From the NCBI RefSeq assembly GCF_037646705.1, contig NZ_JBBHER010000010.1:1-64000 (forward strand): a stretch of DNA of 64,000 bases, written 5' to 3'. Shown in pieces: positions 24,910-32,879 of this stretch (the stretch's first letter is position 1; each line of letters begins with the position of its first letter). Both the position numbers and the translations under genes were made by a program. The stretch is from Pikeienuella litoralis. Its GTDB lineage: Bacteria > Pseudomonadota > Alphaproteobacteria > Rhodobacterales > Rhodobacteraceae. The notes below the pieces were generated by a model, which saw only the letters and a list, made by a program, of their open reading frames with translations, had not been told where the DNA came from and did no database searches.

Positions 24910-26829
24910 TCAGGTTCCTCCATTGAAGCGTGCAGCGGGTTCTTGTTGGGCGGCCTGCACTACCGCGTGATTTGGGCGTCTGCGGCCCCGCCAGCGTATG
25001 GCGGAGACCCCGAGGATGCCCGCGAAGCCGACGAGGTCCGTCACCCAGCCGCCGTGAACCAGGGCGAAGGCCGAGCCGATCAGGACCGCGCGCTCGGGCC
25101 AGGACACCCAGGCCAGCCACCAGCCCTGCAACCCGCCGGAAAGCGCGAGCACACCGAGCAATGCGCTGAGGCAGGTCAGCAGGATATCGATCGCCGGCGC
25201 CTGCATCAGCAACGCCGGCGAGTAGACAAACATGAAGGCGACGATGAATCCCGGCAGCGAATAGAAAAACGCCGTCATCCCCGTCCACCACCAGTTCGCC
25301 TTGGCGATCGAGGCCGCGACCACGGCCACCATGGCGACCGGCGGCGTGGAGCCGGACTTGATGGCGAAATAGAACAGGAACAGGTGCGTCGCGAGTTCGG
25401 ACACGCCAGTCATCTCGATCGCCGGCGCGATGAAGACCGCCAGCAGGATATAGGCGATCGGCGTCGGCATCCCCATGCCCAGGATGGTGGCGATCACCAC
25501 GGCCAGGCCCAGGGTCGCCAGCGTCGAGCCGTCGCTGACCGCCATGACAATCTCGGTGAAGCGGGGGCCCAGCCCGGTCGTCAGCACCGCCTGCTGGATG
25601 AAGCCGATGCCCGCGATCAGCGCGGTGACCGCGGCCGCCTGCCGGACGCCGCCATCGATGGTGCGCAGGATCGCGCGCGGGGACAGCCGCGTGCTCGCCC
25701 GCAGCATGGCGACGCCCAGCGCCAGGAACAGGCAGACCGTGCCGGCGTAGTTCGGCGTATATCCCTCGACGATCAGCAGGTAGAGCAGCGCCATCGGCGC
25801 GACCAGCAAGTGCCAGCCGTCCTTCACCGCCTGGCGCGCGCTCGGCAACTCCTCGCGCGGCAGGCCGGTCAGCCCATGGCGCAGCGCCTCGATATGCACC
25901 ACCATGAACAGGGACACGAAATAGAGGATGCCCGGCAGCAGCGCCGCCAGCATGATCGTGGCGTAGGGGATGCCGGTGAACTCGACCATGATGAAGGCGC
26001 CTGCGCCCATCACCGGCGGCAGCATCTGCGCGCCCTCGGAGGCGACCGCTTCGATAGCCGCGGCGACCCGGCGCTTGAAGCCAGACCGGATCATCATCGG
26101 GATGGTGAACGCCCCGGTCGTGACGACATTTCCGATCGCGCTGCCCGTCATCGTGCCGAGCCCGGCGCTGGCGGCGACCGCGCTTTTCGCCGGGCCGCCC
26201 GTCATGTGCCCGAAGCGCGCATTGCAGACATCCATCAGGAAGCTGCCGGTCTTGGTCGACTGCAAGGCCGAGCTGAGCAGGATGAAGATAAACAGATAGG
26301 CCGCGGCGACGCGCAACCCCTCGCCGAAGATGCCCTCGGCCGTGAACGCGGTCAGGTAGATGAAGCGCGATACGTCCATGCCGGAGTGCTGCAGCATGCC
26401 CGGCAGATAGCTGCCCCAGAGGATATAGGCGATGCTGACGGCCGCCAGCAGGAAAAAGGCGAAGCTGGTGCGCCGCGCCGCCTCGAGAACCACCAGAACG
26501 AGGACGACGCCGACGGCGAAATCCGTCGGCGTCATGAAGGGAGCGCCCCAGAGCGCCAGCAGGCGCTCGAAGCTGAAGATCACATAGGCGCCGCTGGCCG
26601 CCGCGAGCGCCGCCCATCCGGCGTCGAATGCGCGCCTGGACGCGGAGCGGCCCGCAGACTGATCGAGAAAGAAGATCGGCAGAAGAACAGCCAGAAGGAT
26701 CGCCAGATGAACGATCTCGGTCTTGTACGGCCCGAACAGCGCCGCGTAGACCATGTACGCCGTGAACAGGACGCCGGCGAGCGATAGAAATCGCTGAAGC
26801 AGCGTATCCGGCACCGCTCGTGCTTCCAT
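24910..26829 (-). CDS. TRAP transporter fused permease (DctQM-type, TAXI partner)
   Basis: A 639-residue polytopic protein. The first 150 residues correspond to the small DctQ-like part (about four helices) and the rest to the DctM-like part with TRAP motifs: MTGSAIGNVVTTGAFTIPMM, PPVMGAGAFIMVEFTGIPY (single stretches within about 230-275) and GMGMPTPIAYILLAVFIAP. Such fusions pair with TAXI binding proteins. GGGGAGG lies six bases before the start. It is the first gene of the minus-strand operon, facing the DctPQM operon across 356 bp that hold two ATTG...CAAT dyads. Transport is driven by the sodium or proton gradient in this family. Confidence 0.88.
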   Translation of the reverse strand: MEARAVPDTLLQRFLSLAGVLFTAYMVYAALFGPYKTEIVHLAILLAVLLPIFFLDQSAGRSASRRAFDAGWAALAAASGAYVIFSFERLLALWGAPFMTPTDFAVGVVLVLVVLEAARRTSFAFFLLAAVSIAYILWGSYLPGMLQHSGMDVSRFIYLTAFTAEGIFGEGLRVAAAYLFIFILLSSALQSTKTGSFLMDVCNARFGHMTGGPAKSAVAASAGLGTMTGSAIGNVVTTGAFTIPMMIRSGFKRRVAAAIEAVASEGAQMLPPVMGAGAFIMVEFTGIPYATIMLAALLPGILYFVSLFMVVHIEALRHGLTGLPREELPSARQAVKDGWHLLVAPMALLYLLIVEGYTPNYAGTVCLFLALGVAMLRASTRLSPRAILRTIDGGVRQAAAVTALIAGIGFIQQAVLTTGLGPRFTEIVMAVSDGSTLATLGLAVVIATILGMGMPTPIAYILLAVFIAPAIEMTGVSELATHLFLFYFAIKSGSTPPVAMVAVVAASIAKANWWWTGMTAFFYSLPGFIVAFMFVYSPALLMQAPAIDILLTCLSALLGVLALSGGLQGWWLAWVSWPERAVLIGSAFALVHGGWVTDLVGFAGILGVSAIRWRGRRRPNHAVVQAAQQEPAARFNGGT

Positions 26830-26932
26830 TCGTCGCCTCCCCTCCGCCGGTGCTCTGGTGAAGCCCGGCCGGTTTTGTTGCGCTGCCGTGCGGCGAGCGC
26901 CGGCGCGGTTCGATTTTGAAGGTAGTTTCTAT

Positions 26933-26945
26933 ATTGTCGGTCAAT
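26933..26945. promoter_or_regulatory. ATTGTCGGTCAAT operator between divergent TRAP operons
   Basis: A 13-bp near-palindrome 104 bases upstream of the TAXI permease start. It matches the site ahead of the gntR gene at 11 of 13 positions, so the same regulator probably binds here. Confidence 0.55.
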
Positions 26946-27124
26946 CCGTCAATGTCATTGCACGACAAAAATGCGTTTGCAGTCCGCGAGCCCGCCGCCC
27001 TCGCGATCATGATCCTTATGGTCGCAACCCCTTGATTTTACATGCGCCCAAGGCCCGGCGGCGACATCGGTTCAGCACATATCTGATTATCCCTCCTCGA
27101 CTTTCGCCTGCGTCATGTTGTAAG

Positions 27125-27137
27125 ATTGCCCTACAAT
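27125..27137. promoter_or_regulatory. ATTGCCCTACAAT operator upstream of dctP
   Basis: Arms GATTG and CAATC flank CCCTA (27124-27138). It is a weaker relative of the ATTGTCnGnCAAT sites, 48 bases ahead of the DctP start. A shorter half-site GTTGTAA lies just before it. Confidence 0.4.
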
Positions 27138-27185
27138 CACACAAAGAAGCCGGGATTCCCGGTGTGGGGACGGAAGGAATCTGGA

Positions 27186-28190
27186 ATGCCCATTCGGAAG
27201 ACGCTTCTGGCCAGCGGCGCCCTGCTGGCGCTGTTCGCCAGCCAGACCATGGCCGACACGACCCTGCGGCTCAGCACGCAGATGCCGCCGAGCCATCACT
27301 CGGTGAAGGCGCTCGAGACGTTCAAGAGCGAGGTCGAGGACGCCACCGACGGCTCGCTCAAAGTTCAAATCCATCCAGCCGGACAGCTGTTCAAGGGGCC
27401 CGACCTGCCGATGGCGGTCGGCAGCGGCGCCGTCGATATGGGCGATATGGTCACCCCCTACGTGGCCCCGATCTATCCCGACCTCGCATTGCTGGACGGG
27501 CCGTTCATGGTCGACAGCCCCGAGGTCGCCAGACGGCTTTACGAGCAGGACCTGAAGCAGGTGCTGGACGACAGGTTCGGGCGTCTCGGCATGAAGGTGG
27601 TCGCGGTGCACCCGTACGGGTATTTCTCGATGTACGGCACGAATGCGCGGCCGATCGAGACCCCGGCGGACATGAAGGGCCTATCGATCCGCGCGGTCGA
27701 CAAGACGCAGATCCTCAAGGCGCAGGCGGTCGGCGCCAAGCCGGAGGCGATCCCCGGCTCCGAGCAGTTCATGGCGTATCAGCGGGGCACGGTCGACGTC
27801 GGCCAGACGGGGCCCAGCTCGTTCGTCAGCCGCAAGCTCTACGAAATTTTCGAGCACGGCGCCATCATCCGCGACGACTTGATGGTCTTCTTCCTGACGA
27901 TCAACAAGGGCGTCTGGGAGGGCCTGACGCCCGAGGAGCAGGCGGCCGTCGAGGCGGCCGGACAAAAGCTCTCCGACACGTCTTGGGACCTGATGCTCGA
28001 AGAGGAGAAGGCGGCCGACGAGTTCCTGCCCCAGCACATGAAGGTGGTCTTCGTCGATCACGACGATCTCCAGCCGTGGCGCGACGCCTTCTCGGGCGTC
28101 AACGCGAAGCTGGCCGAGGATGCGGGCGAGCGCGGAAAGGAGATCTTCGACATCATCGTCCGCGTCCGCACCGAGCTGGGCGCTGACTGA
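27186..28190 (+). CDS. TRAP transporter binding protein (DctP family)
   Basis: A 334-residue periplasmic protein. The ATG at 27186 gives a clean signal peptide (MPIRKTLLASGALLALFASQ, cleavage after TMA), whereas an earlier in-frame start would cross the operator. Mature DctP features follow: STQMPPSHHSVKALETFK, IHPAGQLFKGPDL, MKGLSIRAVDKTQ carrying the conserved Arg that binds a carboxylate (MKGL.IR), and FFLTINKGVWEGL. It begins a three-gene DctPQM operon divergent from the TAXI operon and probably under the same GntR regulator. I infer a second uptake route for a related organic acid. Confidence 0.87.
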   Translation: MPIRKTLLASGALLALFASQTMADTTLRLSTQMPPSHHSVKALETFKSEVEDATDGSLKVQIHPAGQLFKGPDLPMAVGSGAVDMGDMVTPYVAPIYPDLALLDGPFMVDSPEVARRLYEQDLKQVLDDRFGRLGMKVVAVHPYGYFSMYGTNARPIETPADMKGLSIRAVDKTQILKAQAVGAKPEAIPGSEQFMAYQRGTVDVGQTGPSSFVSRKLYEIFEHGAIIRDDLMVFFLTINKGVWEGLTPEEQAAVEAAGQKLSDTSWDLMLEEEKAADEFLPQHMKVVFVDHDDLQPWRDAFSGVNAKLAEDAGERGKEIFDIIVRVRTELGAD

Positions 28191-28218
28191 CCGGCGCGGG
28201 CGCAGCGGACCGGCCGGA

Positions 28219-28737
28219 ATGTTCCGCGCCCTCCTGACCGCCAATGAATGGCTGCAGCGCGCCGCCGCGGCGGCGGCGCGCTGCATGCTGATCGCGCTGC
28301 TCCTGCTGGTTCTCGCCTCATTCACGACCCGGGCGCTGGGGATCACGGCGACCTTCGCCGAGGAATTCACCCGCTACTCGGTCATCGGCCTGGTGGCGCT
28401 TGGCGTCGGCTACACGCTGCTGCGGAGGCGGCATGTCCGAACGGGCGCGCTCGCCGACAGGCTGCCCCCGCCGGCGCGCCACCTTCTCGAGGTGGTTTCG
28501 GGTGGGCTCTCCGCATTCCTGTTCGGCGTCGTCCTCTACTCGACCTGGGGCATGTGGACCCTGTCGATGGCGTGGGGAATGAAGTCGAACACCGATATCG
28601 AGTTCCCCCTCTGGCCGGTGCAGTTCATGCTGTTCGCCGGTTTTCTGCTGCTGATGCTTCAGACGCTCGCCGACACGGCGAAGGCGGCCGCGGCGTTCAT
28701 GTCCGGGGTCCGGCGGAGCGGGCGGGACCGCGCATGA
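28219..28737 (+). CDS. TRAP transporter small permease (DctQ family)
   Basis: A 172-residue protein with four membrane helices in DctQ arrangement. It contains FAEEFTRYSVIGLVALGVGY and the basic loop RRRHVRTGALADRL, and ends PLWPVQFMLFAGFLLLMLQ (about 130-148). DctQ bridges the binding protein and DctM and is required for transport. The gene lies 28 bases after dctP and overlaps the dctM start by four bases. Confidence 0.85.
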   Translation: MFRALLTANEWLQRAAAAAARCMLIALLLLVLASFTTRALGITATFAEEFTRYSVIGLVALGVGYTLLRRRHVRTGALADRLPPPARHLLEVVSGGLSAFLFGVVLYSTWGMWTLSMAWGMKSNTDIEFPLWPVQFMLFAGFLLLMLQTLADTAKAAAAFMSGVRRSGRDRA

Positions 28738-30011
28738 CGGTGCTCGCCCTGCTGGCCCTCCTCGGGGCCCTGATCCTGATCGGTCTCCCGATCGCCTTCG
28801 CGCTGGGCCTGACGGGAGTGGCCGCGCTCCTCTCGTTCGGCCTGCCGATCGCGCTCGTCGGGCAGACGCTCTACGGCGTTCTCGACAACCACGCCTGGGC
28901 CGCGATTCCCCTCTACCTCCTGATGGGATCGCTCCTGGTCAGCTCGGGCGTCGCCAGCGACATCTACCGCGCCGTCCATGTCTGGACCCGCCACCTTCCC
29001 GGGGGCATGGGGGTGGCGACCGTCCTGACGGCCGCCGTCTTCGCCGCGGTCAGCGGCACCAGCATCGGAACCGTCGCCGCCATGGCCTCCGTCACCGTGC
29101 CCGAGATGATCGCCCGCGGCTACAACCCGCGTTTCGCCTACGGCACGCTCGCGGCCGCCGGCACATTGGGCATCCTGATCCCGCCGAGCATCACCATGAT
29201 CATCTTCGGCATGGTGACGACCGAATCGATCGCGACCCTGTTCATGGCGGGCGTGGCGCCCGGTATCCTGCTGGCGTTCCTGATGTGCTGCTACTGCGTG
29301 GTCTATTCGCGCCTCTGGCAGAAGGAAACGCTGGACGCGAAGGCCGGCTGGAGCGAGCGTATCGCCGAAAGCCGCCGGGCGATCTGGGGCGTGCTGCTGA
29401 TCGTGCTGGTGCTCGGGGGCATCTATTCGGGGGCGCTGACCGTCACCGAATCCGCCGGATTCGGCGCGCTTCTGGCGCTGGCGCTGTCGGCGTTCGTCTA
29501 CCGGTCGCTCACATGGCCCGTGCTGGTCGACGCGCTCGAGAACACGCTGCTCTCGTCCTGCATGATCCTGCTGATCGTCGCGCTGGCCAGCCTGTTCGGA
29601 TCGGCGGTCAACATGCTTCACATTCCGCAGGACACCAGCGACGCCGTGCTGAGCCTGGACATCCCGGTCTGGGGCGTGATCGTCCTTTTCAGCGCGATCC
29701 TCTTCGTGATGGGGCAGTTCCTCGACGTGCCCTCCATCATGCTGATCACCCTGCCGATCTTTTATCCCGCGCTGCTGAGCATGGGGGTCAGCCCGGTCTG
29801 GTTCGCCATCCTGATGACCATGAACATGGAGGTGGCGACCATCACGCCGCCCGTAGGGTTGAACATCTATGTGCTGAAGGGCGCGGTGCCGAGCGCCGAG
29901 GTTCGCGACGTGGTCATCGGCTGTGTGCCGTTCATCGGGCTGATCGTCGCCGTGATGCTGCTGATCGCCGCATTCCCCTGCATCGCCCTGTGGCTGCCCG
30001 GCCTCTGTTGA
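28734..30011 (+). CDS. TRAP transporter large permease (DctM family)
   Basis: A 425-residue protein with about 12 membrane segments. TRAP large-subunit motifs are clear: IPLYLLMGSLLVSSGVASDI, AVSGTSIGTVAAMASVTVPEM (split over about 105-125), AYGTLAAAGTLGILIPPSI and the C-terminal ATITPPVGLNIYVLKG. It forms the translocation channel with the DctQ protein encoded just upstream, with which it overlaps by four bases. It ends the operon; 300 bp without a gene follow. Confidence 0.88.
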   Translation: MTVLALLALLGALILIGLPIAFALGLTGVAALLSFGLPIALVGQTLYGVLDNHAWAAIPLYLLMGSLLVSSGVASDIYRAVHVWTRHLPGGMGVATVLTAAVFAAVSGTSIGTVAAMASVTVPEMIARGYNPRFAYGTLAAAGTLGILIPPSITMIIFGMVTTESIATLFMAGVAPGILLAFLMCCYCVVYSRLWQKETLDAKAGWSERIAESRRAIWGVLLIVLVLGGIYSGALTVTESAGFGALLALALSAFVYRSLTWPVLVDALENTLLSSCMILLIVALASLFGSAVNMLHIPQDTSDAVLSLDIPVWGVIVLFSAILFVMGQFLDVPSIMLITLPIFYPALLSMGVSPVWFAILMTMNMEVATITPPVGLNIYVLKGAVPSAEVRDVVIGCVPFIGLIVAVMLLIAAFPCIALWLPGLC

Positions 30012-30311
30012 GGGGGATGTGGAATGGACGCCGCCCTTCCCCGATGGCGACGTCGAGCGCCAGTTTCTCGACGCTCGAAGCCACAGAACGGGACGGAGGC
30101 GTCCGGGGAGAAAGCCGCCATCGCCGGGACAGACCAGACACAGAGCGCCTTGCGCGGCCCATGCGCGGCGGGGTTCTCATGGCGCGCGCAGGAGCGCCGC
30201 GAGGGCGCCTGAACGAGTCAGACTGATATATCGAGTGACTCGACAAGCCCGCGCGATTTATGGTGTATGACCTCCGAACGAAGGTGGACTCCTGAAGCTG
30301 ACGAGGAACGC
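30012..30311. other. 300-bp intergenic region upstream of the DUF1445 gene
   Basis: No gene is supported here. The segment is GC-rich up to about 30210, then becomes AT-richer with a dyad-symmetric stretch (30215-30242) ahead of the next gene. An in-frame ATG at 30267 belongs to the upstream extension of the DUF1445 gene but has no ribosome-binding site. Confidence 0.6.
30215..30242. promoter_or_regulatory. Dyad symmetry upstream of the D-glutamate-cyclase-family gene
   Basis: GAGTCA (30215-30220) pairs with TGACTC (30236-30241), and the second arm is itself inside a perfect 11-bp palindrome, CGAGTGACTCG (30232-30242). TGATATATCG lies between the arms. It sits about 70 bases before the gene start, the right place for an operator. 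Confidence 0.4.
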
Positions 30312-31118
30312 ATGCTGGACATGGACCGGAGTACGGATTCCGACCGCCTCACGCCCGACCAGGCGAGAGCCCGGATCGCGAGCGGCGATCACACGGGCGG
30401 CACGGCGAACATGGCGAACGGCCGGGTGCAGGGGAATCTGGTGATTCTGCCGAAGGCTTACGCCCTCGATTTTTTCACCTTCTGTCAGGCGAATCCCAAA
30501 CCCTGCCCGCTGCTCGGCGTGTCCGAAGCCGGCAACCCCGCCCTGCCCATGCTGGGCGATATCGATATCCGCACCGACGTCCCGCGCTACTATGTCTATC
30601 GGGACGGGCGCCTCGCGGAAGAAGTCACCGAAATCGGGAGCTTCTGGCGCGATGATCTGGTCAGCTTCGTTCTCGGCTGCTCGTATTCGTTCGAGGAGCC
30701 GCTGATGGCGGCCGGAATCGGCCTGCGCCATGTCGAGCTTGGCCGCGTGGTTCCGATGTATCGCACGAATATCGAAACCCGTCCGGCTGGGCCCTTCGGC
30801 GGCGAACTGGTCGTCTCGATGCGGCCGATGAAGCCGGCCGACGCGATCCGCGCGGTTCAGATCACCAGCAGATTTCCGGCCGTCCACGGCGCGCCGGTGC
30901 ATCTCGCCGATCCGGGCCAGATCGGAATTCGCGACCTGATGACGCCGGACTGGGGCGATCCGCCCGAAATGCGCGAGGGCGAAATCCCGGTTTTCTGGGC
31001 TTGCGGCGTCACGCCTCAGGTCGCGATCGAGCGCGCCCGCCCCGAAATCTGCATTACGCACAAGCCGGGCCACATGCTGATCACCGATCTCGTCAACGCG
31101 TCGCTTGCGGCGATCTGA
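30312..31118 (+). CDS. DUF1445 protein, D-glutamate cyclase/putative hydro-lyase family
   Basis: A 268-residue protein. I chose the ATG at 30312 because GAGGA lies just before it. Family hallmarks are visible: TGGTANMANGRVQGNLVILP (about 34-53), CPLLGVSEAGNP, SFVLGCSYSFEEPL, MYRTNIETRPAGPFGG, VVSMRPMK, and HGAPVHLADPGQIGI near the C-terminus. The mammalian member converts D-glutamate to 5-oxo-D-proline; bacterial members are mostly uncharacterised and often labelled hydro-lyase. The link is suggestive here, because a full 5-oxoprolinase set (PxpABC) is encoded 8 kb on. It heads a plus-strand operon with a TRAP transporter. Confidence 0.8.
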   Translation: MLDMDRSTDSDRLTPDQARARIASGDHTGGTANMANGRVQGNLVILPKAYALDFFTFCQANPKPCPLLGVSEAGNPALPMLGDIDIRTDVPRYYVYRDGRLAEEVTEIGSFWRDDLVSFVLGCSYSFEEPLMAAGIGLRHVELGRVVPMYRTNIETRPAGPFGGELVVSMRPMKPADAIRAVQITSRFPAVHGAPVHLADPGQIGIRDLMTPDWGDPPEMREGEIPVFWACGVTPQVAIERARPEICITHKPGHMLITDLVNASLAAI

Positions 31119-31157
31119 TCCGTGCGCGGCCAACCAAAAATGAGAGGGAGAAAGAAT

Positions 31158-32213
31158 ATGTCGAATCAACACGCCAGCCTGACCGTTCTGGCCGCGTTCG
31201 CGGTGCTCGCCGCCGCGCCGGCCGGCGCGCAGGACATTATGGAGCACGAGTTCAGCGTCGTCGGAAGCTGGAGCACGTCGAGCCTCTATCCCGACCACGA
31301 GGTTCCGTTCTGGACCAAGACGCTGCCTGAGGCGTCGAACGGGCGCATCACCGCGAATCTCAAGGCGTTCGACGAACTCGGCCTCGCCGGGAACGCCGTG
31401 TACGAACTGGTCCAGCAGGGCGTCTACGATGTCGGCGCCACGGTGATGGACTATGTCGCCGGGGTCGATCCGCGGCTCGAGGGGGTCGACCTCTCCGGCA
31501 TCGCCGACCCGGTTCTCGCGCGCAAGATCGCCGACGCCTATCGGCCGCAGATCGCCGCGGTTTTCGACGAAACCTATGACAGCAAGCTGCTGGCGGTGGT
31601 GCCGTTCACCTCGCAGGTGGTTTTCTGCAACACGCCCATCGAGGGGCTGAAGGATTTCGACGGCAAGCGCATTCGCGGCTCGGGCCGGATGACGATCGAC
31701 TTCATCGAGGCGCTCGGCGGCACCGGCGTCGACGTCTCCTTCAACGAGGTCACCATCGCGCTGGAGCGCGGCGTGATCGATTGCGGCATCACCGGGTCCT
31801 TGTCCGGGTATCTCGCCGGGTGGCCGGAGGCGGCGACTCATTTCTACCCGCTGCCGGCGGGCGGCTGGGATCCGGTCGGCATCGTCATGCGGAACGACGT
31901 CTGGGAAGGGCTCGACGAGCCGACCCAGACCTTCCTCATGGATGAATTCGCCACGTTCGAGGAGAGCGTCTGGACGGACGCCAACAACTCCACCGCCGTC
32001 GGCATCGCCTGCAACACCGGCGGCGATTGCGCCTATGGCGAGCCGGCCGACCTGACCCTGGTCGAGATCACCGACGCCGACCTGAAAGCCGCGCTCAAGA
32101 CGCTGCAGGATGACGTGCTGCCGCTCTGGGCCGAACGCTGCGGCGGGGCCTGCATCGAGAAGTGGAATTCGACCGTGGGCGAAGTGCTGGACATCAATGT
32201 CGACGCGAAATAG
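31158..32213 (+). CDS. TRAP transporter binding protein (DctP family), with extra cysteines
   Basis: A 351-residue periplasmic protein. The start at 31158 follows GAGGGAG and gives a signal peptide ending near PAGAQ. DctP features include FDELGLAGNAVYELVQQGVYD, GLKDFDGKRIRGSGRMT with the conserved substrate-binding Arg region, and DPVGIVMRNDVWEGL. Unusually, the C-terminal third has four cysteines in two short loops, CNTGGDC and CGGAC, which could form disulfides in the periplasm. It serves the DctQM pair encoded next; a 16-bp palindrome at its stop probably adjusts relative expression. The substrate is unknown, but a glutamate- or pyroglutamate-like acid fits the neighbours. Confidence 0.83.
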   Translation: MSNQHASLTVLAAFAVLAAAPAGAQDIMEHEFSVVGSWSTSSLYPDHEVPFWTKTLPEASNGRITANLKAFDELGLAGNAVYELVQQGVYDVGATVMDYVAGVDPRLEGVDLSGIADPVLARKIADAYRPQIAAVFDETYDSKLLAVVPFTSQVVFCNTPIEGLKDFDGKRIRGSGRMTIDFIEALGGTGVDVSFNEVTIALERGVIDCGITGSLSGYLAGWPEAATHFYPLPAGGWDPVGIVMRNDVWEGLDEPTQTFLMDEFATFEESVWTDANNSTAVGIACNTGGDCAYGEPADLTLVEITDADLKAALKTLQDDVLPLWAERCGGACIEKWNSTVGEVLDINVDAK

Positions 32214-32228
32214 CGAACCGCGGTTCGC
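32213..32228. repeat. Intercistronic palindrome between dctP and dctQ
   Basis: A perfect 16-bp palindrome, GCGAACCGCGGTTCGC, beginning at the last base of the dctP stop. It could fold into a short stem in the mRNA, protecting the upstream message so that binding protein exceeds permease. Confidence 0.45.
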
Positions 32229-32249
32229 GGCTGCGAAAGGGAGCCACGC

Positions 32250-32879
32250 GTGGCGCATCGGCTGACAGGCCTGCCGAAGAGCCTCGATATCGCCCTTTCG
32301 CTGGCGGACAAGACCGCGCGCGTCGCCCTGCTCATGGGCGGCGCGCTGATGCTGATATCGGCCTTCATGATCGGGGCGGATGTCGTCCTGCGGCGGGTGT
32401 TCGGCATCTCCACCTGGGGCGCGGGGGAGCTTTCCTATTATGCGCTCGCCATCTCGACCAGTTGGGCGTTTTCCTGCGCGATGCTGACCAAGACCCATAT
32501 CCGCATCGCCATCGTGACCGAGCACCTGCCGCCGCCGGTGCGCGCCGCGTGCGACCTGATTGCGCTGCTGGCGATGGGCTGGTTCGCCGCGGCGGCGTGC
32601 TGGGGGATCTGGGGCCTCCTGGAGCGGAGCTGGGGGCGGGGGACGACCTCGATCACCGCGCTCGCCACGCCGATCTGGATACCGCAGGCGCTCTGGCTCG
32701 CGGGGTTCGTCTTCTTCACCCTGCTGATCGCGCTCATCTTCTTCAGGGTGCTGGCGGCGCTGTTCATCGAGCGCTCCTACGCGGTCGCGACGCTGCACGG
32801 CGGCGCGCCGACGGCGGCGCAGGAGACCGAAAGCGCCATCGCTGAGGGCCGCGCGAACCTGCAAAAGGACGAAAGCTGA
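32250..32879 (+). CDS. TRAP transporter small permease (DctQ family)
   Basis: A 209-residue protein with four membrane helices, starting at GTG (32250) behind AAAGGGAG. DctQ traits: a helix with LMGGALMLISAFMIGADVVL, WGAGELSYYALAISTSWAF, the polar loop LTKTHIRIAIVTEHLPPPVR, and WIPQALWLAGFVFFTLL. The C-terminal 45 residues are a cytoplasmic Ala/Glu-rich tail longer than usual. Its TGA shares a base with the ATG of dctM (TGATG). Confidence 0.84.
   Translation: MAHRLTGLPKSLDIALSLADKTARVALLMGGALMLISAFMIGADVVLRRVFGISTWGAGELSYYALAISTSWAFSCAMLTKTHIRIAIVTEHLPPPVRAACDLIALLAMGWFAAAACWGIWGLLERSWGRGTTSITALATPIWIPQALWLAGFVFFTLLIALIFFRVLAALFIERSYAVATLHGGAPTAAQETESAIAEGRANLQKDES

Noticed and set aside
24908..27010. 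A long in-frame N-terminal extension of the TAXI binding protein
   Set aside because: It overlaps the fused permease gene, lacks motifs, and the ATG at 24907 has both a GGAGG site and a signal peptide.
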